A stretch of 64,000 bases of DNA. It comes from Nautilus pompilius (taxonomy: Eukaryota; Mollusca; Cephalopoda; Nautilida; Nautilidae). The stretch spans positions 1 to 64,000 of the forward strand of contig JACATO010001662.1 of assembly GCA_018389105.1 (NCBI GenBank), in the 5' to 3' direction. Under the pieces are notes generated by a model. That model had not been told where the DNA came from. It made no database searches and worked only from the letters and a program-made list of their open reading frames with translations. Shown piece by piece: positions 1-12,357 of the stretch. Position 1 is the stretch's first letter, and every line of letters begins with the position of its first letter. Both the position numbers and the translations under genes were made by a program.

Positions 1-239
1 AATTATCCATTTTAGTTTATATTGCTTAGTTATTATCATAAGTCAGGAACACAGTAGGCGAAGTGTGTATCGTTGCAATTCCTAACCTGATTGATATTAT
101 TATATTATCACTACCAACTTCACTTATAATTCTAAAAAAAAGACAATTGCAATGTCAGGCAGCGCCGACTGCACCCATTCTAATGGCTAACTGTCTCTTT
201 AAGAATAGCGAAAGGAGGCGTGTAGAAGGAGGTCTCTCA

Positions 240-1320
240 CGCCTGAGAGATTTGCCCATTCGCCTGTGTCAGGTGACGTCACCGACGGCCACAAATTGCA
301 ACAGTAAGTCCAGAGTAGCAGACATTGCAGCCCTGGGAGCTTTAAGCGGATCCCCTATGCGCCATCTGTTAACGGAGGGGTGGGGGGGGGGGAGACGGGC
401 CTACTTTCTCTCTCCAGCGGAGCGGTTTGGTCACGTGCTGAGCCGGAGGACTCAGATATGTGATCGACGCGCACCGACTCAACAGGTCGATTACATGATA
501 TAAACACCGGGACTTCGCGGTCTGCGTGAGGAGACATCAGTTAGGATGGTCCATCCGGGGAAGATGGCGCCTTCTGTTTGCTTTTCTTTTAAAAAGGGGC
601 CGCCGGACCAGCGAACCGGGAGCCGGAGCTTATCACGTCGGGCTTGCGTTTGCCGCGGGAATTCCTCTGATCTTTGCGAGAAGGGATCACGCGGGGAGGT
701 GACAAACCGGCGAGGAGGCGTTCCCCCCCCCCTTACCCCCACGTGCTGATGTTCCACCGATGTTTGGTTTCAGCGCCTCGGTCCCTGGCAACATCTTGGG
801 GCTGACTCCTGCATCTGGCGGGAGGGAGAGATTCTCTGTCCCTGAGAGTTGCCGGTCAGCCAGCCCAGGAATTATTCTCCTGGAGCGGAGTCTTGGTTTG
901 CGCCAGAATTTTCGTGAGATGAAGAACGGATCAGGGAAAACAACGTAACAAGATGAAATCGCATATCTGTGTTCTCGTGGTCTAATCGTTCAGAACGCAG
1001 GCTTCCCCAGTCTTGTGGGCTCTGCACGATATTCTGAAGTGTTTATCTGAGCTAACTCCCCCCCCCCCCTCGGTGTCTGTCATTTCATCTGTTTTCCCTT
1101 CGTGTTGGTTCTAGGGGAGCGGTCACTATTTTAGTTTTGTAAAAAAAAAAAAAAAGCCAAACGAATGTTGAATAAGTAATAACCACTTCACAGTGGCTGG
1201 CTCAGATATGGCGACAGTTGTTCGTGGTGAGGGGAGAAATAGTTTCTTCGACTTTCAGATCCCTGCGAGCCGCTGTTGAGGAGACCGGGCCACTCACCGC
1301 CCCATAAAGTCGGTGAGTAA
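240..1320. promoter_or_regulatory. CpG-rich block, possible promoter or CpG island
   Basis: The segment is visibly richer in G+C and CpG than the DNA around it, most strongly at 540-740. It holds a YY1-like AAGATGGCGCC (561-571), CACGTG E-boxes (432-437, 740-745) and a CRE-like TGACGTCA near 273. At its right edge a donor-like GTGAGT follows AAAGTCG (about 1311). Several short frames cross it on both strands, but none resembles a known protein and they overlap each other, as expected of a GC-rich stretch with few stops. A promoter reading is inference from composition and motifs; no transcript boundary can be seen. Confidence 0.35.
561..571 (+). promoter_or_regulatory. YY1-like site AAGATGGCGCC
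   Basis: Matches the AANATGGCGNC core bound by the zinc-finger factor YY1, usually found just downstream of transcription starts in animal promoters. It sits in the most CpG-rich part of the window's first kilobase, which makes it more believable than an isolated match. A site this short can still occur by chance. Confidence 0.35.
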
Positions 1321-2690
1321 CTCTAGAAATGATGTAGAATCTTTGCTCGATCATCGATAAATAAAGGTACCAAAAGGAACATCATGTCCCGGTGCAATAT
1401 AAACATAGCTCTGCCCAAGTTGGTTCTAAAAATACGCTAGTAGTGAAAGAAATGGTTGACATATGGAATACGTGGGCAGAATCTGTTTGATAGGGGTTAA
1501 TTTAGTCTGCCTTATCCTGGTGCCGTAATGACTTCTAGTCTGCTGGCAGTCGGGAGAAGCTAATCATCTAGAATGTCCTTGATTAAAGAATAAACAACAG
1601 ACTAATTTACACATTTTAATTTATCGACAAGGTTACATCAGCGGGTCGACGTTTTGAGCAGGGAACCAGTGGGAACCGTTTGCTAGACCATCTCCGCGCC
1701 GCCAGAAGTCGCCTTTGTTTATTGCATCCATCACTCGTCTCCGCTAAGTGGTAAACAAATTCGGATGAAAACTTCCAGAAACATGATAAATGATAGAATA
1801 TGATAGCGATCTGGCAGATAGTGTGAGGCGTTTAGGATGTATGGTGAATTGTGGCAGGTCGACCCGGATATAGGGTTAAGAATCAGAATACTGACCTGAA
1901 TGAAATATTAGAATTTAAACTCTTCTCTTTATTTAGCAAATTTACATAACATTTTCAATTTCAGATTATAAATAATAGCAAACTCTAGCAGTTGCTGCCA
2001 AGCAAGGATATATTGGAATGATTCATGATGACCCTTAAGATGCAAGATTTACAAATTCCTAAGGGAACGTGTAGGTACTCTACCAAATGTGATATAAGGG
2101 CCGAGCATTTATTTAAATTAATGTTTTAACTTAGAAATAAAACTGAAAAAAAAACAGGAAAGACAAGAGTTGCTAAATAACAAAGACAGAGCCAAATCTA
2201 TGCAAAAATTGTGGATGAGTGATGGTGTAATTGGACAGCAAATGTTTCATGTTCTTTGAAATTCTGCGGCGCTGAAATCCGAACTTGCCTCCAAAGCATC
2301 TAATTTTTACTGTAGTAATCTGGGAGGATTCTTGTAGGGGGAGGAAGTGGAATACAGAAAGGTTTTGTGATTTGATCTCTTTGTATTCCAAGGCATCATC
2401 ACGCATTGCGCGCCCCCCAATCTGTCTCTTTCCACCAGGCATGAGACATTGGCGATCTGTGGTTAATTCTCAGTAACCGTTTTTTTTCGATTACATTTGA
2501 CATAATTTTTTAAAAAAAAACAAACAACAACAACAACAACATTTCCACCAGATCGGATCTGTTTAAATGCTGCCAAGTCAAAGAAGGAGTAGGCAAATTT
2601 ATAATTGCTAAACTCCTCATTTGGGACTAAAATAAATAAATAAATGTGTTTAGCAGATGGGATCGGTAAAGAAAAGAATTAAAGGCTTAC
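1321..2690. other. Non-coding, nothing recognised
   Basis: AT-rich single-copy-looking sequence with short A and T runs, a (CAA)n run near 2521-2540 and an (AAAT)n run near 2629-2645. Frames are short and unlike known proteins. No RNA gene or transposon end is recognisable. Confidence 0.5.
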
Positions 2691-2711
2691 GATAGAATTA
2701 CTCTCACAAGA

Positions 2712-3222
2712 ATTTTATTAGTACCCAACAACAGCTTTGATACGACCCACAAGGTGTTGGAAGGGTCTTGATCGGAAATGATGCTGACGTAAACTTTGGC
2801 GTTCACTCTGCTTTCTAAAGATACCAAGGGACACAGAGCATGTCAGCGAAACGTGGCTGGACAGTCGGGACGACACAAGAGCGGTCGGCTGATTCGCGTG
2901 GTCTCTTCTCAAATCCGTTTTCTCCCATCTGTGCAACAAAAAAAAGGGAGAGGAAGCGTGACTCGTCAGACCCCTTCACTTGCCGCCAGTTCTCATACGT
3001 TACACCGTCCTTCTCGAGATACAGGCGTGGCCCTTCCCGCACTGTCAGTTGGTCGGTCAATCGATGGCGAGTGTTGGACTCTAACCGCCTTTCTCCTTCC
3101 TCTCTGCAACTGCTTCTCGCCGGCAGACATTTTGTCCACCCGACGCCCGGTCTGCCTTGAGCGCTGCGCTGTAATGTCTTTCTCCATATGTTAGACCGTG
3201 GCTTGCCCAAGGTGGTAGGCAC
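2712..3222 (-). mobile_element. Degenerate Tc1-type (IS630-Tc1-mariner) transposase relic
   Basis: Read on the minus strand, a frame from 3222 to 2815 carries WRQVKGSDESRF (SDESRF encoded at 2953-2970) followed by CVVPTVQ. That is the typical Tc1 order of the first catalytic-domain aspartate strand (W..V.(F/W)SDESRF) and the CVVPTV stretch. In another frame at 2728-2760 the minus strand reads QHLVGRIKAVV, matching the extreme C-terminus (FQHLV.S..RRIKAV) of Tc1 transposases. The block between them, including the NPIE region, is missing and the frames are shifted, so this is an internally deleted pseudogene. No terminal inverted repeats were found, so the true element ends are unknown. Assignment rests on motif order only. 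Confidence 0.72.
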
Positions 3223-3399
3223 ACAGTGCTGCAGAAATCGTCTGTCCCATCACACATTCAACCCAGTTTGCGTCTGCAGCTCAGGTCTTGGTAAAGTGGC
3301 CCAGTGTATTTACGCCACTGCCTTACGTGCCACTACGCAGCAAACACGTGACGCACAACGTCACAAAGCCCTTCGATAGGGACGCCACCTGTATCTCCA

Positions 3400-4060
3400 A
3401 GCTGCTCTCCCATGACGGCAGGTTATTTAGCCAGTCGGTAACGGGTGTTATACGGGATTTTATAAAATCCTGATTTATTAAAAAGACTCTGTTCCAATAA
3501 TATAGAAGTGGATCAGTGAAATCGGCTGAGGGTAGGCAGTCGCCCACCGCTACATAATGAGAGTTCGCACTGTTAGAAATTGTCCTACAAATGGGAGATT
3601 TACTATTTTATTTGGCAGAATTAAAGATCGCATCGCTGGTTTTCACATGCTTATCGAAATCCACAATTTCTTCTGTGATGCCGGCTAATACCGACAGATT
3701 TATGGTGATAGACTGGTAGGTGGGTGTAGATTTACCGTAGTCTTTCTTTTTCATCTCTCCTTCGCAAACTTTGTTTTTTTTTTCTATATAGGCGGCGACC
3801 TTGAAGTAAATTGGAGATGGGTGAGAAAGAGATGTCCCCTTTCTCCCATCACTGCGGAATTTAACCCCCAGAAGACAAGATTAAGGAATTCGCGGGGACA
3901 GACACATGTCTGTGCCGAGTCCGCTTCCTGTTTCCACTTTCCCACACACCCGGGGCCGGCTCGAGATTCCTCCTGTGTCATGGCCAATATCCTCGCCAGC
4001 TTAGCGTGGGGCTGATGGACGGACGAAAAACGAGCCGGGCGATGTTATCAAAACCCGCAG
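3400..4060. other. Non-coding, nothing recognised
   Basis: Mixed-composition sequence between the Tc1-type relic and a GA tract. Short frames on both strands look random. Nothing else stands out. Confidence 0.45.
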
Positions 4061-4069
4061 AGAGCGAAG

Positions 4070-4117
4070 ACAGAGAGAGAGAGAGAGAGAGAGAGGAGGG
4101 GGGGGGGAGAGAGAATC
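4070..4117 (+). repeat. (GA)n microsatellite with G-run
   Basis: An uninterrupted GA dinucleotide run passes into a run of about ten G and back into GA. The purine-only strand could adopt non-B structures. The leucine/serine- and arginine/glutamate-rich frames across it are translation artefacts of the dinucleotide. Confidence 0.9.
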
Positions 4118-5110
4118 GCTCTCACATCTCTGAAGTGTCGTTTCTCCGAAGATCGTCGCAATCTTTGAACGCGGTCGAAATCTGTCTCGCACATTGCCCG
4201 AGAGGGAGGGCGTCGAATCGCTTCTTAATCACCGACCCCGTTTGGAAGTCGGAATTCTGCTAACACGAGCCTGCAGCGTGCATTCTGCGACCAAGTCGGA
4301 TCGGGTGTCCCACTTGTTCGCCTTTCGGCTCGGCCTCGCCTCTGCATTCGAACCCTGACCCTCCCATATTTTATTTCCTAGCGTTTTTCACACCATAAAT
4401 CGTATCGCTTCTATCAGACATTAATGGTTTTATCATAGATATTCCCAAATATTCCGAGAAGAGATAAAGTGTCATGTGCTGGAGGGGAACTTTAACCCGA
4501 AAGTACCGTGTCAGCTGTTCTAACCGACTCAGCTAACAAGGGTGGTGGCTTCCAGCTTAGAGAAAGACGAAGAAAGGAATCGTGCCAAACGGATTTATGA
4601 TTCATGCCACCTGTTGGGTCTGTATCATTTTCCCTCTGCATTCGGGACGTCGGGATACTGCAGCAATTACTCGCTCCACCAAGTATTGCGAAAGAGCGAG
4701 GGGGGGGGGGGAAACACGTTCAGACCCACCAACCCATGCTCTATAAGCGACACTTGGCCCCTTTATCTATTCGTGGATCTTTATATTCTTTCTAAACTTT
4801 AAAACTTTTAAGAATCTACGACATCATCAAATTATGTACGAAAATGCCGACAGGGCGAAAAGTTGGAGTAGTAATGGTCATGGATTCAGTCAGATAAAAA
4901 AACCATTTATGCAGACAGAAACAGGCAAAATCTGTAGCATGGAACCGTTGCAGATCCCTTTATCTGCATTTATTATCATTTCCTGGCGTTATCTGAATTT
5001 AAACGAACAAAGATTCTCGATAATCAGACAGTTTACTCCATACCATTTCTTTCTATTAAATTACTTATTTAATAAGTAATATTTACAGATATTTCGGTAT
5101 ATTCCAACAT
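4118..5110. other. Non-coding, nothing recognised
   Basis: Includes a short CpG-richer part (4118-4370) and a run of ten G near 4702. No coding, RNA or transposon signature recognised. Confidence 0.45.
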
Positions 5111-5112
5111 TC

Positions 5113-5215
5113 AGCACTTTTCACACATGATGGGCGTTTCTGAAGCTCTTCTGTCAAAAGAACCGCAAAGAATTCTGTGTGCGTCATAGCTGTGCATGGT
5201 GACATATGGCGTTTC
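5113..5215 (+). repeat. Dispersed repeat family 'CATAGTTGTGCA', copy 1
   Basis: Shares with five other places in the window an ordered set of words: GCACTTTT, then ATG.GGGCG, then CTGTCAAAAGAA, then CGCAAAGAAT, then GCGTCATAGCTGTGCA (5181-5196). The arrangement matches copies at 11167, 46537, 58938 and 60551 (plus) and 19882 (minus). About 30 bases after the core, TATGGCG is nearly complementary to CGTCATA, a weak hairpin. I do not recognise the family; it has no coding capacity. A short non-autonomous element (MITE or SINE fragment) is the likeliest nature. Confidence 0.6.
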
Positions 5216-6503
5216 TTTGAGGGAGTAACAAACATTACTTCTTTTTTGTTCTCATTTCAAAAGGTCTCAGAAAAAGACGGAAATCTCCACAGCATTATAA
5301 ATATCGAATTAATTATTTATCTTTAAATCTTTTTTTTTTATGATTAACACTGTGTGGATATCAGTGTTTCTGTCCATACTTTTATGAATTTGTATCTTAG
5401 CTCCATCGACATTGGTTCCGAAAAGAGTTCTTCGAAACTGAAAGGTCTTGGACAGTGCCAAAAAAGACGACTCAGAGATTCTGGTAATCCGACCACGCTA
5501 GTGCAGGCACCTGTCCTTCTAACTTACAAAAAGTTCCATCTCCCGAAAGCAGGATTTCAATATTTCTACTCGCTTTTGTGTTTTATGAAGATCAGTTGCA
5601 TCGACAGTGATATAAAATTCTGAAAGGATGGCAGTAGCAAGTCTCCGCCATCAGGCCGGGGATCTAATGAGAGTTTGGAATGTCTCTGTGTAGTGTCAAA
5701 TCTAGTCCTTCTTTCTTTATGACGTGAGTGAAGTCCGAGTTACAGAAACAAAGTATCAGCAAGAGGTATTGGATCCGAGTAACTCTACTAGAAATCCTAA
5801 CTTTACAGATGTTCAGAGGAAATCGGAGTGTTCAGAATATGAAAATTAGATAGCGTTAAGCATGAAAGATGGTAACAACAAAAATACTAATACATTTTTT
5901 CAGTATTCCTTAAAGAAAAATGCTCTGCTAGCTGGATCCTGGTTATTTGAAAACAGTTTCCGTTGACCATAAAGGCACATTATGGAACATCGGGCAAAAT
6001 CTAAATCTTTATCAGCAAATGTCCTTTAAACATGAACTTTAATTTATCGTTACTAATTCATGAAGTATGAGATTTTGTCTAGCGAAACCTTTAAGGTTTT
6101 CTCGGCGTACAATTTACAAAGTAAACAAAACGCTGTAAGTTGTTTTATATTTAAAAAAAAAACCAAGAATTTGTTGAAATTTTGTGTAGTGTTGTCTGTT
6201 AATTTGATAAAGTCTTAATTTTGTCAAAAACACCGTTTTATTTACTTTGAAAATTGTAACCATAGCCCTTCAAGAATAACAAATTAATAATGTTGATTAG
6301 TGTTTTCTGCTAATTACAACTATGAGCTCTTGTAAGAACTTTTCTTTCCAACTAATTTGCTGGGATTCACATGGCAATACTGCGCACACGCCCAGCCGAC
6401 AACGCACCCTGATTTCAAGGATTTCGGTCAGAGCGAGCTGTTTAAATCAGACAGTTTTTCAACAAGTTTAGATGTACACTGCGTCTTTCATGGGTAATTA
6501 ATA

Positions 6504-6504
<1 letters not shown>
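5216..6504. other. AT-rich non-coding, nothing recognised
   Basis: Low-GC sequence with many A/T runs. One 89-codon frame (5354-5623) has no recognisable motif and no exon-like context, so it was not called. Confidence 0.45.
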
Positions 6505-6540
<36 letters not shown>

Positions 6541-6626
6541 GAGAGAGAGAGATGGAGAGAGAGAGAGATGGAGAGAGAGAGAGAGAGAGAGAGTGAGAGA
6601 GAGAGAGAGTGTGTGTGTGTGTGTGT
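6505..6626 (+). repeat. Compound (TG)n-(GA)n-(TG)n microsatellite
   Basis: A TG run passes into an interrupted GA run, with GATGGAGA interruptions near 6550-6570, and returns to TG. The symmetric TG-GA-TG layout spans about 120 bp and should be length-polymorphic. Confidence 0.95.
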
Positions 6627-7130
6627 AACTGTTATTGAAGTAAGGATAACAATACCCTAATAATATTCATTTCAAATATAATATTTTAGGGAAATACATC
6701 AGGCCAGAGAGAACAAAAAACAGTATTCATCAAGTGAAACTTTTGCTTTTAACCCATTTCATACCTACCTGTTGTCCTTCTTTCAACACTGTCCGTATGT
6801 ATACCCGGACAGACAGACGACGACGGTCCAATTGGATGCTTCATATTAACTGCACTATCTTTCAACAGAGAAACCTTTTGAATACCAAAAAGAGGCATAA
6901 TAAGCTTTTCTGAATTAATCAAGACACGTATTACAATGAAGGCTCAATTGTCATGCAAATAATATTTAACGATGGTATTTTTAACCATCAGTATGGTTGT
7001 TAAGAAAGGTAAATTATGACTTTTTGTTTGGTGTTAGTCTTACTTGTCACGCAGTGATGTAGACTTATTAGAGAGAGAGAGAGAGAGAGAATTTCCATCG
7101 TTTCTTACAAATGGCCTGGTGGTGTCATGT
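6627..7130. other. Non-coding with a short (GA)n tract
   Basis: AT-rich; (GA)n at about 7070-7090. Nothing else recognised. Confidence 0.45.
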
Positions 7131-7500
7131 GAGTTCCCTGTTTTAATAACGAATCATTCGCTGAACTTGTAGACATTGTAGTGATGTCAGCGGTTTGACC
7201 TGATTTAGCAGCCAGTAGTGTTTTTCTCTGTCACCGGAGACTCGAAATAACTGCAGCTCCGGTTTCGCATCTCCCTCAGCGAAGATCCAATCAGTGTCTC
7301 CGAGACAGTTGATCTACAGTCACGAGATATCGGGCGAACCGAATCCTCGACTCGAGACGTAAAACCTGATATTACGAAGAATTAAAGGGAAACTATCGCC
7401 TTTCATTACTCGCAGCAAGCGAATACTGGATCAAGCAATCGGCCTTAAATCAGCCTGCTCGTTGGAGTTCTATTGACACTTGCGAGTAATTAATCGTAGA
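7131..7500. promoter_or_regulatory. Candidate conserved non-coding element
   Basis: A stretch of higher complexity and moderate GC, free of homopolymers, between two AT-rich regions. It is open in no frame. It contains homeodomain-like words such as GAGTAATTAATCG (about 7483) and an AATTAAAG word. This texture is typical of conserved enhancers, but conservation cannot be judged from one sequence, so the call is inference. Confidence 0.22.
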
Positions 7501-9480
7501 AAAGTTAAAACAAATCATTCTGATGTATAAATTGAAAGTAGTCATTTGGTTTTAAAGAGTGGGAATGTTGTTGCAAGAATACTGGAAAATATAAGAATAT
7601 TAAAGAAGACAAAGAAACAATGGTTTGAAAACATTCCAGACACCCATAATGTTCACCTTTGGCACAAAGTAGCCATCTTGGGAACTTCAAGAATAATGCG
7701 GAAAGTAACCTTCACCGAATATTAACGTGGCAGTGCGATTGGTCAGGTTGACCTACAACGGAAAAACCACTGACATCTCACCTTTTTCCGAGTGATTTAA
7801 AATAAAAGGGCAATTACAACAACAATAATAATCTTAATCTTAATACAGTAAAGCAATTGTTTGTTATTTATTTGTGTGTGTGTGTGTGTGTACGATTGAT
7901 TCTTCATGATATTGTTTCTTTCTCAATCTGTGATGGTATTATGTCATCATTGTTTTCCAGTGGCACTGATGTTGTTTGTACTAAAGGAATGTTAACGTGT
8001 GATGTCAATTCTCTCTTTGTTCAATGTCTACTAGTAACCCTTCAGCGGACGAGATGATGCACGAGGTTTGCCCTACTAGAAAAAAAAGCTTTGTGTCCAC
8101 CGCTTTCGTCAGATGTGTCATGTTCGTACGGAGTGAACGTTTTCGATGTTAACACTTTTCCAACGCCTAGATGATGTACACGACTCCGGAATTTCCGCAT
8201 GTTCATCATTTGGATATCGAGCGGGATTAACGAACTTTTAATATAGGGCAACACTGTTACTTTCACAAAACACGTGACAATGGGTTCAGTGTCTTCTAAA
8301 CAGCCAAGACATATTTCTTTTGCTTTTTCGTCATTTATTCAAATTAAACTCAACAAAATGCTTTTCACCAACGTGCTGGAGATTCTATACAACAAGGATT
8401 TTTAAAATTATAGTGCAATAGATAAAAAGCCACGTGACGTTTGCATTTCCATGACATGTTTACGTTAATATCTGTTAGCGACGAGAACCATGTCACGTGA
8501 GCAGCATCCTCTCGTAGAATCTTTGGTTTATTGTACGAATTCATGAAAAGGTTCCTTTATATCATTTTTTGTCAGTAATCCATTCTATCCGCTGAATATT
8601 CCGTGGAGCCAAGTAAAGCTGGATGTACGATCTGACCCCCACGGTCTGATGTTTATGAGCATCTTCTGTAGCCATCGGGAAAAGGTTAAGGTCGTAAGGA
8701 GCGAGCGAGCGTTCGTGCCGTTCCGTGTTTCCCGAGACGGGAAGTCTCTTCACAGTCGTCGAATCAACAACCGAACGCATAACGTTTATGTGTGTGTAGG
8801 GGGAGGTAAGTGCGCGAGAGGAACCGTTCTTAATGTTCAGAGGTCTCGTTTGTCGTGGAATTGCGTTATTAATCCGTTTGCGGACGAAGAGGTCATCTTC
8901 ACAAAAAAAGAGAAGGAAATGCAGCGGATGTCGTAAAAGGACAATCTGAGTAAAAAGAAAAGTTTCTTTTGTTGACATAAACGCGGGCATTTTCATGTCC
9001 CGAATTAGCGTTGAATTTGTTGGTTGTCGTTAAACTCGGCTTCTGAGCACTCACCTGACATCAGGATATTGTCTGCAACTGGCAGCGCATCACAGCCAAT
9101 TTTGGGAGAACGGAAGTAAAACATTACGCGGCCATCTTTCTTGTGCCCGTTATGGTACGGTTTGTGTGTCGGAAAAGTGTCTTCTTTGAAAGCAGAGGAA
9201 TGAATCCGCATTGTCCTCTTGCACGTCAGATAATTCGATCTTCGGAGAAATGAGTCCCACCAACTTATTAAACCGTTAAAGGCCGTGAAACACCTGATGA
9301 TGGTCGCCTTGTTTTCTTTCGTACCGAATCTAAATAAAAAATTGTAGATTTTTTCCTAATCTGAAACCCGATCCTGCTGAGCCAACTGCATACTACGATA
9401 TATAACTTGCTGCATTATTAAACTATGCCAACAAATGCTGAATGTACTGGTGGAAGTATACTCGTAAATTCACACCAAAT
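7501..9480. other. Non-coding; small frames, one (TG)n run
   Basis: A (TG)n run lies near 7873-7891. CACGTG occurs at 8271, 8431 and 8494. A minus-strand frame of 144 codons (8996-8562) contains APYDLNLFP, faintly like the SPDL.P.DF.LFP block of mariner transposases, but the surroundings do not match well enough to call it. Otherwise nothing is recognised. Confidence 0.4.
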
Positions 9481-9501
9481 ACTGTCACTGAGAGTGACAG
9501 T
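9481..9501. repeat. Perfect 9-bp inverted repeat (hairpin)
   Basis: ACTGTCACT, a GAG loop, then AGTGACAGT: a perfect 9-bp stem with a 3-base loop. It stands alone with no T-run after it. It could be a structured RNA piece, a palindromic binding site or chance. Confidence 0.8.
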
Positions 9502-11166
9502 GTTGTTAAGATTAGATTCTGAGGTCCACATTAATGGCTAACTGCTTCTTTGAATACTTTATTTGTTCCTAGAAATGTAAATGGTTTTGTATTACAGACG
9601 TGTATGATATCTAAGTATTTACGATCGATCGTGGCTCTAGCGACCCGTATGTACACAGCAGCTGATTTGATGAATTTTAAAGAACAACTAATACACGTTA
9701 GCAGAAAAGCCACCGTAGTCAAGAATGCATAGATTTCGACATTTTGCGGTAGACATCTTTTGTAAGATTTCCTATTCACGTGTTTCTTGATAAAAGCCGC
9801 CATTATTAAAGTACTATGATTATTTCAGGTCAGAGAATGCGCGGACGTTGTCGTAATATCAGATGAATGCTAGTGACAGCGTTTCATCAAAATTTTTAGA
9901 ATTCATTTATAAATCTGTTATTTTTATTTGTAAAGAGTCTACCTACGATATCTCGTCAGTGCTGCGCTGACTGATGCTAAGTCGACTGTGGAAGAATTTA
10001 ACGGTCTGCAATATTGGACAAATGGCTTCGATAACCAGAAAATAATCTTTACGTTGAGTTTATATGACAGCAGATGTGAAGGATAGTAAATGCAATGGTA
10101 AGAAATTTGCCAGTATTTTTCAGTGAGAAATTATAGCAGTACCTTTAACAGTATATATTTTGTTTAGATGTAAACAGTATTATTTTAACAAAAAAAATTG
10201 GAGAGTACACTAATTTTGAGCTTCAGTGTATGCATACCTTTATCACATACAACCTTTAAAAGCTGAACTGTATTATCAAAAGGCTGGACGTAAGAACCGA
10301 CAGAAATAGATACAGCAACACTGGCCAAGATGAAAATTAAAATAAACGAGCTGACAGATAGATAAACGAATAAAATTCTATAGCGCTTTCATCTTTTAAA
10401 GTCTTTTCTAAAATGTTAAAGTTATTCCCTCTCATCTTTTATTATACTCCCATATCTAATGGAGCCCGTCATACTGAAACGCATTTTTACAGCTTCGAGT
10501 TCCCGAGGATGGCTGTCTCTTCGTGGCCACATCACTGGGAGCCTCTCACAATTTTATAGGCCTGCGTTCGTTTAGAAAGGTCTCCCTCCCATCGTTTTAA
10601 AACCCACTTATTTCAAGACTTCCTTTTTTTCCTTTTTTTAGAGCTTTGATCCTATGAAATTCCTTTCAAAGGTTTAAAGGGCTCTTCTTAGCTCTTTCGA
10701 ACCTGCCTATCGCTCGTTAAACTTCCTTCGTGCGAGTTTATGGCGACCGCTGTATTGCGATACTATTTGATTTAATGTCCGCTAGGTGTTGACTCGTGAC
10801 CGTGCAGCAGACTCTCTGTAAGGTTTCGGTTACCGTTGCCGTATAATCGGGGGGTTACGACGTGACTTCGCGAGACAAATCCAAAATAAGTTCTGCACTG
10901 ACCTCACGATGTAAAACAATATGAAAAGATACTAAAATGACCGATCAGCTCCTTCCCGTAACATGTTAAAATTCAATGTGTAACTTAGTGAAAACCCTCT
11001 CACATAGACGTTATTATCATCCCCACCATCTTACCCGGATTACAAGTGGCACCATTTTCCAAGAACGCCGTAGTTTCCAAGAGACGTAATTTGGTTCTAA
11101 GTTAATTTAACAATACATCAGCTACATCATTTATTTAAAAAAAAAATTCAGTTAATTCAAATTTTT
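9502..11166. other. Non-coding, nothing recognised
   Basis: AT-rich with two more complex patches (about 10440-10580 and 10690-10880). No coding frame, RNA or transposon signature supported. Confidence 0.45.
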
Positions 11167-11280
11167 AATACTTTTAAAATGCGTATGACGGCGCCGTAGC
11201 TTTCCTATTAAGAAGACATCAGCCTACGTCATAGTTGTGCAGGGCGCCGAACGCAGTTTGTGTGACTTATGACGTACATT
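11167..11280 (+). repeat. Dispersed repeat family 'CATAGTTGTGCA', copy 2
   Basis: Contains TACTTTTAAAATGCGTATG, then GGCGCCGTAG, then TTCCTATTAAGAAGA, then TACGTCATAGTTGTGCA (11225-11241), then GGGCGCCG. This is the best-preserved copy of the upstream half. Uniquely, TATGACGTA at 11268-11276 is the exact complement of TACGTCATA at 11225-11233, so a 9-bp stem closes a 34-base loop. About ten bases further right comes ACAAGATGGC, similar to copy 6. Confidence 0.65.
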
Positions 11281-12357
11281 TCAGAACAAGATGGCTCTCA
11301 TTAGTATTTACAAGAGAGTTAATGAATAGTAGTAATATCGGTTTAAACTGTCAATACGTTACTGATTTTTCTTTTAAAACATTGGGGGAAAAAACTTAAC
11401 TCCCATCTAGAATTCCAATGAGATTGCAAAAATCCAACTAGATTTTATACAGAACCTTGAAGCATAAATGTATAATTATTGTGAAAAACTGGGCTATAAC
11501 GCAAATAAACAAGCAAGATCACAAGATGGGACTTGGTTCGATAAGAAACATCTTTTGTGGGAGATAAATGATCTCATTTTATCTTGAGGTTCTTCCAGAA
11601 ATCGATCAACTGACGATTAATTATCAGTCGACAACAAATGGAGCTATATGTATTCACGTATGTATGGCGCCGTAGGCTAAATGGCAACGTCAAAAATAAC
11701 TTAGGAACTAACAGGTCGCAGGTCTAAGACTATAGTTTAAACCACTTGAAAGCTCCGAAAATAGAAATTTCACCGTAAAAAAATCTACTACTAAAAAAAC
11801 AGCTTATCTCAGAACTGAACAAAGATAATGGAAGCAGGAAATTATCTACAAAAGGTAAGTCTATTAGTTAGCATAGTAACTTCTACAAATAATACATCAT
11901 TAGTGTCATTCTATTTTAATTTTGTCCTTTAGGTCTTTATTAATGCACACAAATTACAGAAACGAACAACAGGAAATTCTAAGAACACTAACTTTTCATT
12001 AACTGTTATCAAGTTAGAAACAAATAGCGAGTCTCGCAGAGAGAAACGTGAAACTTCGTTACAACTGAAGCATTTTGACGGAATAAAAGCAGAGGAAATG
12101 CAGTTTTAATAGCATGACTAGAACTAATACGGTGGTTATCGTTCACCGTGGCGTTCTTCGAGTTTTGCACAAATTCATTGTTAAGTCTCCATCTTTTCTA
12201 AACAATTCATACAAGAAAAAAAGCCCGCACGCTTAATTAACTAGGTGGAGGTTTGTTCCCATTGCCCTTCAAGAGACGCCATTAGCTGCTGTAGACACAT
12301 CCCAGTCTTTTAGTGAGGCGTCTTAGTATAGTGACGTCATAGCAAGACATCTCTCCA
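11281..12357. other. Non-coding, nothing recognised
   Basis: AT-rich. A second GGCGCCGTAGG word near 11667 recalls the dispersed repeat, but the rest of the pattern is absent. Nothing else seen. Confidence 0.4.

Noticed and set aside
8562..8996. Minus-strand 144-codon frame with APYDLNLFP, faintly like a mariner SPDL.P.DF.LFP block
   Set aside because: Neither the DD(E/D) context before it nor the C-terminal block after it matches; one short likeness is not enough.
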